Source: Rhizobium croatiense
Lineage (GTDB): Bacteria; Pseudomonadota; Alphaproteobacteria; Rhizobiales; Rhizobiaceae
Direction of reading: 5' to 3'
Length of the DNA: 64,000 nucleotides
Assembly: GCF_019793465.1 (NCBI RefSeq)
Contig: NZ_JAILYJ010000001.1
Location: 1-64,000 of the forward strand
The notes under the pieces are model-generated. The model did no database searches. It was not told the origin of the DNA and was given only the letters and a program-made list of their open reading frames with translations. The position numbers were made by a program, and so were the translations under genes. Below, piece by piece: positions 17,976-25,299 of the stretch. Each line of letters opens with the position of its first letter. The stretch's first letter is position 1.

Positions 17976-18335
17976 CTGAACAATCGATCGTCAGCCACGC
18001 CTTCCCCAGAAACCAACGCTTTCGACATCGAAGCAACCTTCTTGTCGGCCATGGGGAACGCCAAACGACTGCACATTCTGCATCTGTTGACCGAGGGAGA
18101 GGTGTCGGTGACAGATCTGGCCGATGAAGTGGGATTGAGCCAATCTTCGACTTCCCAGCATCTGGCAATTCTTCGAGAACACGGACTCGTGCAGACGCGA
18201 AGGGCTGCCCAGACGATCTATTATTCCCTTCAATCCGACACCGCGAGGACGATGCTCGATACGCTCGCCGATATCTTCGGATCGCGCCGTCACTCCGCGG
18301 GAGACCGCGTCCGAGCCGGGCAGCTGACGAAATGA
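17976..18335 (+). CDS. ArsR-family transcriptional regulator, probable CTG start
   Basis: About 119 aa if read from CTG at 17976. Winged helix-turn-helix: AMGNAKRLHILHLLTEGEVSVTDLADEVGLSQSSTSQHLAILREHGLVQTRRAAQTIYYSL. There is no in-frame ATG, GTG or TTG with a good ribosome site. AAGGAG (17963-17968) sits 7 nt before CTG 17976, while the TTG at 18042 would cut helix 1 (DIEATFLSAMGNAKRL) and has no Shine-Dalgarno sequence. No metal-binding cysteine motif, so it may sense oxidants or organic ligands. The nitroreductase and FMN reductase downstream are plausible targets. Confidence 0.85.
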   Translation: MNNRSSATPSPETNAFDIEATFLSAMGNAKRLHILHLLTEGEVSVTDLADEVGLSQSSTSQHLAILREHGLVQTRRAAQTIYYSLQSDTARTMLDTLADIFGSRRHSAGDRVRAGQLTK

Positions 18336-18468
18336 CCATGTTGCTCTTGCCGCTCAATCCCTGATGAACGTTTGATGTACGCCTCCTAGACCAGGGTGTG
18401 GTTACGCCTCCATTGCGAATGGAGATAATGAACCACATCAGCAACGGAAGGGTCAGGAGAAGGCGATC

Positions 18469-19134
18469 ATGGACGTCTATGAGGCAGTCACAAGCCGACG
18501 GTCGGTGCGCGGGTTCAAAGACAAGCCCGTGGCACGGGAGACACTCGAGCGCGTGCTGTCCGCCGCGGCTTGGTCGCCGTCAGGATCGAACATCCAGCCG
18601 TGGAACACTTACGTGATGACCGGCGCGTCGCTGGCCGAGCTCAAGACATCCGCCATCGAGCGCGTGGCCCACGGCGACCCCTGGGACAAGCGGCAGTACG
18701 AGATGTACCCCGCCGCGCTCAAGTCCCCTTACGGAGAGCGCCGATCCGCCTTCGGCAGGGAGCGCTACAGCGCGCTCGGCATTACCCGCGAGGACTGGGA
18801 GGCGCGCCAGCGGGCGGCAATCGCCAACTGGAACTGCTTCGGCGCGCCCGCCGCCCTGTTCTGCTACATCGACCGTGACCTGGGCCCGCCCCAATGGGCC
18901 GATGTCGGCATGTATCTGCAGACCGTCATGCTGCTGCTGCGCGCCGAAGGACTGCACAGTTGCCCGCAAATGGCATGGTCACAGGTTCGCGAGACGGTTG
19001 CGGAAGCCCTGTCACCGCCGGACGGGCTCATCCTCTTCTGCGGCATGTCGATCGGGTACGAGGACCCCGCAGTCAGTTTTGCCCGGACGGGCCGCGCGCC
19101 TCTCGCCGAGACGGTCACTTTCGTCGATGAGTAA
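18469..19134 (+). CDS. Nitroreductase family protein
   Basis: 221 aa, FMN-dependent NAD(P)H oxidoreductase. SRRSVRGFKDKPV (residues 9-21) is the FMN-phosphate binding start, SPSGSNIQPWNTYVMTG (about 37-53) the second FMN contact, and the C-terminal GMSIGYEDPAVSFARTGRAPL matches the family end. AGGAG precedes the ATG. It likely reduces nitroaromatics or quinones as a homodimer in the cytosol. Lies between an ArsR regulator and an FMN reductase, suggesting a small redox or detoxification group; natural substrate unknown. Confidence 0.9.
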   Translation: MDVYEAVTSRRSVRGFKDKPVARETLERVLSAAAWSPSGSNIQPWNTYVMTGASLAELKTSAIERVAHGDPWDKRQYEMYPAALKSPYGERRSAFGRERYSALGITREDWEARQRAAIANWNCFGAPAALFCYIDRDLGPPQWADVGMYLQTVMLLLRAEGLHSCPQMAWSQVRETVAEALSPPDGLILFCGMSIGYEDPAVSFARTGRAPLAETVTFVDE

Positions 19135-19216
19135 TACCTGCGCTCAAGGAACAAGAGACCCCTTCCATGCTTCCTGCGTATGATGTCCTTTATCATCCGC
19201 AATATTGGAGAACGCC

Positions 19217-19789
19217 ATGACCACGCATAAAGTCGGTTATCTCATCGGCAGCCTCGCCAAGGGCTCGATCAATCGCAAGCTTGCCAAGGCGCTGGTGCGG
19301 CTCGCCCCGCCGGAACTTGAAATGTCAGAGATATCCTTCAAGGATCTGCCGCTCTATAGCTACGACTATGACGCCGACTACCCTCCGGCCGGCAAAGCAT
19401 TCAAGGCGGCAATCGCGGCCGTCGACGCCGTGTTGTTCGTCACGCCCGAATACAACCGATCCATACCCGGCGGGCTGAAAAACGCCATCGACTGGGCAAG
19501 CCGCCCCTACGGCACCAACTCGTTCACGCGCAAGCCGTCAGCGGTCATCGGCACCTCGCCGGGCGCGATCGGCACCGCAGTCGCCCAGCAGAATTTGCGC
19601 AGCGTGCTCAGTTTCTGCAATTCTCCCCAGATGAATGCCCCGGAAGCCTACATCCAGTTCACACCCGGGCTGATCACCGATGACGGCGAAGTCACGAACG
19701 AGGCCACCGCCGACTTCCTTCGCAAGTTCATGCAGGACTTCCATGTCTTCATTGCAAGGGTTCGCTCAGTGCTGCCGAAAGATGCTTAG
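19217..19789 (+). CDS. NADPH-dependent FMN reductase
   Basis: 190 aa flavodoxin-fold protein of the ChrR/YieF/SsuE-like NADPH:FMN reductase family. N-terminal VGYLIGSLAKGSINRKLAKAL binds the flavin phosphate; TPEYNRSIPGGLKNAIDWASR is the family signature. ATG 19217 with GGAG (19207-19210) is chosen over TTG 19205. It may reduce FMN, quinones or chromate. An 8-codon remnant of a paralogue with the same upstream sequence lies at 33532. Confidence 0.9.
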   Translation: MTTHKVGYLIGSLAKGSINRKLAKALVRLAPPELEMSEISFKDLPLYSYDYDADYPPAGKAFKAAIAAVDAVLFVTPEYNRSIPGGLKNAIDWASRPYGTNSFTRKPSAVIGTSPGAIGTAVAQQNLRSVLSFCNSPQMNAPEAYIQFTPGLITDDGEVTNEATADFLRKFMQDFHVFIARVRSVLPKDA

Positions 19790-19800
19790 AGCATAAAAGA

Positions 19801-19845
19801 AGCTGGCCGCTCATGCGGCAGCAGCCAGTTTTCGGTTTTCAAATG
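19801..19845 (+). terminator. Hairpin terminator after the FMN reductase
   Basis: AGCTGGCCGC / GCGGCAGCAGCC form an imperfect GC-rich stem with a TCAT loop, followed by TTTTCGGTTTTC. The segment ATGCGGCAGCAGCCAG (19813-19828) is identical to 33585-33600, part of the duplicated block. Confidence 0.55.
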
Positions 19846-19851
19846 ACGTCT

Positions 19852-19908
19852 TTAAGCGAAGGCGTAGGAGCCGGCCGGCCGCTTCGGCACGCGCCGCTGC
19901 CAGTGGGA
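19852..19908 (-). pseudogene. 3'-end relic of an enolase-superfamily dehydratase gene
   Basis: Read on the minus strand it encodes HWQRRVPKRPAGSYAFA-stop, which matches the C-terminus of the intact dehydratase at 33624-34814 (HWQRRVPKRPDGSYAFA) with one substitution. Upstream of this tail (above 19908) the similarity stops. It shows that a second copy of the dehydratase once lay here, convergent with the FMN reductase, and lost all but its last 17 or so codons. Confidence 0.8.
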
Positions 19909-20084
19909 CAACGGCCAAGAATGAACGAGCGGAGTTGACGTCAATCCGGCCGACACTACACGATCCCATTGTGTGAAACCCATCTACGGCCTCAGACAGG
20001 CGATCGGCAATCCATTTCAGCACGCGTGGGCAGCATTGGCGTATTGGCGTCGAACACAACCGCTGCGGTTTTTGCCGGAATTTT

Positions 20085-21026
20085 CTATAGCCGATTGGCG
20101 CGCAACAAAGTGTCACGAGACAGATATCCCGCAAGCGTCCCATCGGCTGACCTGACATGGAGGCCCGGCATCTCGCCGGAGAGGATGAGCGCCAAGGCGT
20201 CGTGGACCGTGGCGCCAGCGGCGATCTCGGCATCGCCGTTGGACGGTTCCGGCCCGGTCATGATCGTCGATACAGCAATCAAACTCAGCCTCTTTATGGC
20301 TCGGTCGGGGCCGAGGAAGTTCTCGACGAATTCGTTGACGGGACGCGCAAGAATTTCCTGCGGGCTATCATATTGAAGAAGGCGGCCATCCCGCATGATC
20401 GCGATGCGATCGCCCATCTTGATGGCCTCGTCGAGGTCGTGCGTGACGATGACGACGGTCTTCTTCACCTTCCTGAGAATATCGCGGAATTCGTCCTGAA
20501 GCCGAACGCGGGTGATCGGATCGATCGCGCCGAACGGTTCGTCCATTAGCATGATTGCAGGGTCGGCGGCGAGCGCGCGCGCGAAACCGACGCGCTGACG
20601 TTGCCCACCCGACAATTCGTGTGGCAGGCGCTGCCGCATGATGGCCGGATCAAGTCCCACCAGATCCAGGAGCTCATCGACCCGGCGATCGCTGCGCGCC
20701 TTTTCCCAGCCGAGAAGCCGCGGCACGGTCGCGACATTGCGTGCGATCGACATATGCGGAAACAGACCGACCTGCTGGATGACATAACCGATGCTGCGGC
20801 GCAGCTCTCTCTGATCGACCCGGGCGATATCTCTGCCATCGACCAGCACCCGTCCCGCCGTGGGTGTCTCCAATTGATTGATCATGCGCATGGTCGTGGT
20901 CTTGCCGCAGCCCGAAGGACCGATCAGGGCAACCGTCGTGCCGGTTTCGATCAGGAGATCGAGATTGTCGACCGCATGCTGGCCGCTTCCGTCGTAATTC
21001 TTCGTAACATGGTCGAGATGAATCAT
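20085..21026 (-). CDS. Betaine-type ABC transporter ATP-binding protein (OpuCA-like)
   Basis: 313 aa. Walker A GPSGCGKTTTMRM (about 36-48), signature ELSGGQRQRVGFARAL, Walker B IMLMDEPFGAIDPITR, and switch His in VTHDLDEAIKMGDRIAIM. The QAT-type C-terminal extension ends in a single CBS-like segment (AEIAAGATVHDALALILSG), shorter than the two CBS domains of many OpuCA/ProV proteins. ATG 21026 lies 22 nt after the upstream permease stop. It energises the importer made with the next two genes and the binding protein at 24298. Confidence 0.9.
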   Translation of the reverse strand: MIHLDHVTKNYDGSGQHAVDNLDLLIETGTTVALIGPSGCGKTTTMRMINQLETPTAGRVLVDGRDIARVDQRELRRSIGYVIQQVGLFPHMSIARNVATVPRLLGWEKARSDRRVDELLDLVGLDPAIMRQRLPHELSGGQRQRVGFARALAADPAIMLMDEPFGAIDPITRVRLQDEFRDILRKVKKTVVIVTHDLDEAIKMGDRIAIMRDGRLLQYDSPQEILARPVNEFVENFLGPDRAIKRLSLIAVSTIMTGPEPSNGDAEIAAGATVHDALALILSGEMPGLHVRSADGTLAGYLSRDTLLRANRL

Positions 21027-21048
21027 CCTGATATCCGCTTTCGGCCGC

Positions 21049-21684
21049 TTAGCGCCGTTGAGTGAAGACGCGCTCCAGGGCGCCGAACGCCAATTCCGCA
21101 AAGATCGCCAGCAGGGCTATCGGGACCGCTCCGACGAGAAGGCGCGGCATGTTCATGATGGCAATGCCGGCATTGATGAAATCGCCAAGCCCGCCGCCGC
21201 CGATGAAGGAGGCCAGCGCCGCCCCGCCGATGACCTGGATGGCACTCGTCCTGACGCCTGACAGGATCGCGGGAACGGCCAGAGGAAGTTCGATCTCCCA
21301 CAGCATCTGCCTGGCGCTCATGCCCATTCCGTCGGCCGCATCGATCACCGAGGCGTCGATCTCCCGGATGCCGATGATCGTGTTCAACAACAATGGCGGC
21401 ACGGCAAGGACGATCAGGGCGATCACCGACGGCAACAATCCGATGCCGAGAAAGGGCATCGTCGCCGACAGGATCGCAAGGCTCGGTATGGAGCGCAGGG
21501 CGCCGGCGATATTGACCACGGCAAAGGCAGCGCGAGGTGCCCGTGCGACGACAAATCCAAGTGGCACGGCAATGACGAAGGCGATGCCGAGCGATAGGAC
21601 GCACATCAGCAGATGGCGATTGATAGCGTTGAAGAAAGTGCCGGAGTTGTTGAAGATCCAGCTGAATGCATCGATCACGATCAT
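21049..21684 (-). CDS. Betaine-type ABC transporter permease (OpuCB/OpuCD-like)
   Basis: 211 aa, about six membrane segments, with the EAA-like loop IREIDASVIDAADGMGMSARQMLWEIELPLAVPAILSGVR. Its ATG overlaps the stop of the preceding permease by 4 nt. Length and loop are typical of the glycine-betaine/carnitine/choline permease family. Forms the channel together with its neighbour. Confidence 0.9.
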   Translation of the reverse strand: MIVIDAFSWIFNNSGTFFNAINRHLLMCVLSLGIAFVIAVPLGFVVARAPRAAFAVVNIAGALRSIPSLAILSATMPFLGIGLLPSVIALIVLAVPPLLLNTIIGIREIDASVIDAADGMGMSARQMLWEIELPLAVPAILSGVRTSAIQVIGGAALASFIGGGGLGDFINAGIAIMNMPRLLVGAVPIALLAIFAELAFGALERVFTQRR

Positions 21685-22313
21685 GCCGCTTTACCTCCAC
21701 TGCGCCGACGCAGCAGCTTTTCGAACGATGCAAAACAGTAGTCGGCAAAGAGCGCCAGAAATGACGTCAGCAGCCCGCCTGCTATGATCTTTTCAGGAAA
21801 CCGCTGGTCGATACCTTCGAAAATGATGACGCCGAGCCCGCCGGCATTGATATAGGCGGCAACGGTCGCGATGCCGATGACCGTCACCATGGCGATGCGG
21901 ATACCGCCGACGATATAAGGCATCGCCAGCGGCAGCTCGACTTCCCAGATCCGCCGTGCCGTGCCGTAGCCCATGCCATTGGCAGCTTCGAGTATGTCAC
22001 GCGGAATTGCCTGGAAGCCCATGCCGATATTGCGGATCAGGATCATCAGCGAGTAGGCGGCAAGACCGGTAATAGCGGGCGCCGCCCCGATACCCATGAT
22101 GGGAATGAGGAGCGCAAACAGCGCCAGACTAGGCACCGCAAACAGGATACCGGTGACGATGACAATGGCCGCAAAACTCCGCGGCCGCCTTGCCGCCCAT
22201 ATCCCGACGATCAGCGAGATCACCAGGGCAATGCCGACCGAGGAAAAAACGAGATAGAGATGCTCCAACAGCGCTTCGAGTAGCCGGTCGAGATGTTTAG
22301 GGACCCATTTCAT
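21681..22313 (-). CDS. Betaine-type ABC transporter permease (OpuCB/OpuCD-like)
   Basis: 210 aa, about six membrane segments; the EAA loop reads FQAIPRDILEAANGMGYGTARRIWEVELPLAMPYIVGG. The start at ATG 22313 (MKWVPKHLDRLLEAL) is chosen because an upstream reading adds only non-conserved residues and overlaps the preceding gene. Second subunit of the heterodimeric channel. Confidence 0.88.
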   Translation of the reverse strand: MKWVPKHLDRLLEALLEHLYLVFSSVGIALVISLIVGIWAARRPRSFAAIVIVTGILFAVPSLALFALLIPIMGIGAAPAITGLAAYSLMILIRNIGMGFQAIPRDILEAANGMGYGTARRIWEVELPLAMPYIVGGIRIAMVTVIGIATVAAYINAGGLGVIIFEGIDQRFPEKIIAGGLLTSFLALFADYCFASFEKLLRRRSGGKAA

Positions 22314-22350
22314 TGTCGAGACCTTCGCGTCCGAGCGCTCGTTCGCCTGT

Positions 22351-23163
22351 CTACCATGCGATCCCCAATCTGCGATCGGCGTCGCCGGCTCTCTGCGGCA
22401 GGACATCGTAGGCGGACGGAGCGACCGCCGAAAATCGTCTGAGGCCGAGTCGTTCCAAAACCGCCGTTCCCTCGGGTGTTTTATGCAACGTCACCAGGCT
22501 CCGCTGTAACGCTGTGGCGAGATCCGCGGGTAATGTTTGTGCAGCAACCAATAGCGGAGCGGGAAGCGGATCGGTCGTCGCAAGAACATGCAGACCATCG
22601 ATCGCGTCGTGTTCGTGCATCGACAACAATTGAAAGGCATAAGCGTCGATCGCGCCCGCATCGATCCTGCCATCCTTGAGGGCTGCGACGATGCCTGAAG
22701 GATTGAGCAGCGGTCCAACCGTTGTGCTCTGCTTCATCTTGCCGGGAAACTGGCCGGCGAGGTAGGAGCGCACCGCGTGGTAACCCGATTGGGAATCACG
22801 CACGGTCCAGCCCCAGCGTGCCGCAGCAAGATCCGCCACCGCGTTCACCGGGCCGGTGGAGGCGACGAGGATGTGGCTGGCATAGAGCGGCTGATCCAAA
22901 GACCATGCCTCGCTCGAGACGGGTGCGGCAAGCACAGTCGGCCTTGCTCCTTCAGGCATGCGTGAAAACGGATAGCCGCACATGAAGACCGCGCCCATGT
23001 CCGGCCTCGCCCACAATTCCGACAGGGGGGCTGGCGCTGCATGAGCGATGATCTCGAGCTCGATGCCGGAACGCTCGCTGACCAGCGCAAGCAGCGTGTC
23101 CCACAGGCCGCGAATGCGCGGACTGAGATTATACATTCTCGAACAGGCGATCGGCTTGGACAT
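22351..23163 (-). CDS. PhnD-like phosphate/phosphonate-binding-fold protein without signal peptide
   Basis: 270 aa. ARPDMGAVFMCGYPFSR, GYHAVRSYL and LLNPSGIVAALKDGRIDAGAIDAYAFQLL are characteristic of the PhnD/SsuA-related type 2 periplasmic-binding fold. The start MSKPIACSRMYNLSPR is directly at the fold, with no hydrophobic leader, so the protein is predicted to be cytoplasmic, or else its start is missed. It sits between the betaine-type permeases and the OCD-like enzyme, 12 nt after the latter's stop. Role unknown: perhaps a ligand sensor or second binding protein. Confidence 0.75.
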   Translation of the reverse strand: MSKPIACSRMYNLSPRIRGLWDTLLALVSERSGIELEIIAHAAPAPLSELWARPDMGAVFMCGYPFSRMPEGARPTVLAAPVSSEAWSLDQPLYASHILVASTGPVNAVADLAAARWGWTVRDSQSGYHAVRSYLAGQFPGKMKQSTTVGPLLNPSGIVAALKDGRIDAGAIDAYAFQLLSMHEHDAIDGLHVLATTDPLPAPLLVAAQTLPADLATALQRSLVTLHKTPEGTAVLERLGLRRFSAVAPSAYDVLPQRAGDADRRLGIAW

Positions 23164-23174
23164 CACCATGGCAA

Positions 23175-24179
23175 TTATGCGAACCGCAGGCGCTGGCCGA
23201 TATTCATCTCTCTGGCCTTCTCCACCATGGCAGCACCGAGCGCCACGTCGGTCGTGCTGAGGCCGCGGTGCCAGAACAGGATCGTCTCCTCGTCGCTCTC
23301 GCGGCCGGGTTTCATGCCGCAGACGATCTGGCCGATTTCGGCATGCAAGTTCTCGGCCGTCACCTTGCCCTCATCGACGTGACGACGAAGCGCTCCGAAC
23401 GGCTTGCCGGGGCCGCATTGTCCCCAGTCATCGACGACGACCTTGTCGATGATATCGGTGAGATCGAATTCAAGCGCGCTCATCGTGCCATAGGGCACGA
23501 CGAAGGCTCCCTTCTTCACCCATTCGGTCTTGAACAGCGGCGCCGGTTCCGGCAGGCGGCTGGCCTCGACCATGATATCGGCGCCCTTGAGGCAATCCTG
23601 CCAATTGTCGGTGACGATGATCCTCTTGCCGAGATCCTTCTCAAGACGCTTTGCGAAGGCATCGCGACTTTCCGGACGGCGCGAATGCACGCGGATTTCA
23701 TCGAAGTCGAAAAGATGATCGAGAAGGCGGACATTCCAGTAAGAGGTTCCGCGGGCACCGATATGGCCGAGAATCTTGCTGTCCTTGCGGGCGAGATATT
23801 TTGCGCCGAGGGCGGTCACGGCGCCCGTGCGCATGTCGGTGATATCAGTTGCGTCGATGATGGCCTTCGGCACGCCCGTGTTCGGGTCGAACAGGTTGAG
23901 GACCGCAAGCTCCGAAGGCAGGTCGACTTTGTAATTGTCGACGAAGTCACCGACCACTTTGACGCCGGCATAGTTCAGCGCTTTGACATAGCCGCGAAGC
24001 ACGTTGAAATGGCCTTTGTCGGAGCTCTCCGGCACAAGATGGACGCGCGGCTCGATGACGGTTTCGCCCCTGCCCTGCGCATCCAGCGCCTTCGCCACAG
24101 CATCGAGAATCTCGTCATTCGTCAGCGCCAGTGCCTTGGCATCGAGGGCGTTGAGGTAATCGATCCAGATTTCCTGCAT
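23175..24179 (-). CDS. Ornithine cyclodeaminase/mu-crystallin family protein
   Basis: 334 aa. Rossmann region LGHIGARGTSYWNVRLLDHL (about 140-160), with G-x-G-x-x-S changed to GARGTS, and DATDITDMRTGAVTALGAKYLARK preceding it, both family hallmarks. Members are NAD(P)-dependent imine reductases, amino-acid dehydrogenases or cyclodeaminases. ATG 24179 is used; a GTG at 24194 would add five residues. It follows the substrate-binding gene after a strong hairpin and precedes the importer permeases, so it probably acts on a product of the imported compound. Confidence 0.85.
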   Translation of the reverse strand: MQEIWIDYLNALDAKALALTNDEILDAVAKALDAQGRGETVIEPRVHLVPESSDKGHFNVLRGYVKALNYAGVKVVGDFVDNYKVDLPSELAVLNLFDPNTGVPKAIIDATDITDMRTGAVTALGAKYLARKDSKILGHIGARGTSYWNVRLLDHLFDFDEIRVHSRRPESRDAFAKRLEKDLGKRIIVTDNWQDCLKGADIMVEASRLPEPAPLFKTEWVKKGAFVVPYGTMSALEFDLTDIIDKVVVDDWGQCGPGKPFGALRRHVDEGKVTAENLHAEIGQIVCGMKPGRESDEETILFWHRGLSTTDVALGAAMVEKAREMNIGQRLRFA

Positions 24180-24261
24180 TTCCTGCTTCTCCACATTCCT
24201 GCCCGGCTGCTGAACGGACGGATTTCGAACAAAACCCTATGAAGGATGACCGCGCCAGGTC

Positions 24262-24285
24262 GCGGCCGGATTGATATCCGGCCGC
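24262..24285. terminator. Strong hairpin after the substrate-binding gene
   Basis: GCGGCCGGAT and ATCCGGCCGC form a perfect 10-bp stem with a 4-nt loop in the 118-nt gap after the binding-protein gene. No T-run follows on the minus strand, so it is more likely a 3' stabiliser or partial terminator that raises binding-protein expression above the downstream genes. Confidence 0.6.
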
Positions 24286-24297
24286 GGGGCATGACAA

Positions 24298-25185
24298 TCA
24301 CTTCGGCAGCAGGCCGTTTTCCTTGAGGAAATCGACCGCCACGTCCTTGGCTTCCTCGTGATCGGTCTCGACCTTGGCATTGAGGACCCGCATTTTCTCA
24401 TTATCGAGATGGGTGCCGACCGCTTCCAGCAGTTCGGCAACTTTCGGATTGGCCTTCAGCACGTCCTGGCGGACGACGGGGGCCACGTAGTAGGGCGGAA
24501 ACAGACCCTTGTCGTCTGCCAGCGGCACGAGGTTCTTCGAGCCGATCTGCCAGTCGGTCGCCGCACCATTGGCGACGTCAATTTCCTTTTGTTCCAGCGC
24601 ATCATAACGAAGACCAAGCTTGGCAAACTGCTTGAACTCCTTGAACTCGGCGTCGTAAACACGCTTCAGGCCGGGCAGCCCGTCGGCGCGGTCCGGAAAT
24701 TCAGCGCCGCCACCGAAGACCAGGGTCTTGGAAACCTTGGCGAGATCCGACAGGCTCTTCAAGTTGTTGGCCTGCGCCGTTTCCTGCCGGACCACGATGA
24801 CATAGCCATTGTTGATGCCGCTCGGCTTCAGCCAGGTGAGGTTGAACTGCTTGGCGTAGAAATCCTTGACCTGCGTGTAGACCTTGTCGGCATCGGTCGA
24901 CATCTCACCCTTGACGACGGAAGCGAGCGCCGTGCCGGTATATTCCGGATAGAGATCGATCTCGCCGGCCACCAATGCCTGGTGAGCAATCAGCGTGCCG
25001 CCGAGATTGATCTTGCGCTCAACAGTGACGCCGGCATTTTCCAAAACGGCGGCGTACATTTCGGCAAGGATAAACTGCTCGGTGAAATTCTTGCTGCCGA
25101 CCTTGATGGTCTCTGCGGCTGCAGGCTGGAACATGGCGGCTGCCATGATGCCGGCTGCAAGGATGCATTTTGTCCAATTTTTCAT
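24298..25185 (-). CDS. Betaine-type ABC transporter substrate-binding protein (OpuCC/OsmF-like)
   Basis: 295 aa. Sec signal peptide ILAAGIMAAAMFQPAAA with cleavage before ETIKVGSKNFTEQFILAEM; VGSKNFTEQ is diagnostic for the OpuCC/ProX-like quaternary-amine binding family. GEIDLYPEYTGTAL and ATDWQIG are conserved ligand-site regions. ATG 25185 follows GAGGGA by 7 nt. It delivers ligand to the two permeases downstream. In this family ligands are glycine betaine, choline, carnitine or, in some bacteria, the histidine betaine ergothioneine; the ligand here is unknown. Confidence 0.9.
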   Translation of the reverse strand: MKNWTKCILAAGIMAAAMFQPAAAETIKVGSKNFTEQFILAEMYAAVLENAGVTVERKINLGGTLIAHQALVAGEIDLYPEYTGTALASVVKGEMSTDADKVYTQVKDFYAKQFNLTWLKPSGINNGYVIVVRQETAQANNLKSLSDLAKVSKTLVFGGGAEFPDRADGLPGLKRVYDAEFKEFKQFAKLGLRYDALEQKEIDVANGAATDWQIGSKNLVPLADDKGLFPPYYVAPVVRQDVLKANPKVAELLEAVGTHLDNEKMRVLNAKVETDHEEAKDVAVDFLKENGLLPK

Positions 25186-25299
25186 AGTCATTCCCTCTTG
25201 TTGACTTTTCAATGAACGAACCGACAGCATTCCCCAGAATAACCGTCAGCATGACCGGTCGGCGCCCTGCCCTTCTTGCCGGGGCAGTGGCGAACCGGC

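Noticed and set aside
19910..20084. Minus-strand frame ending like a LysR C-terminus (PRVLKWIADRLSEAVDGF)
   Set aside because: Only about 18 residues look family-like and no helix-turn-helix part is near; too weak to call a relic.
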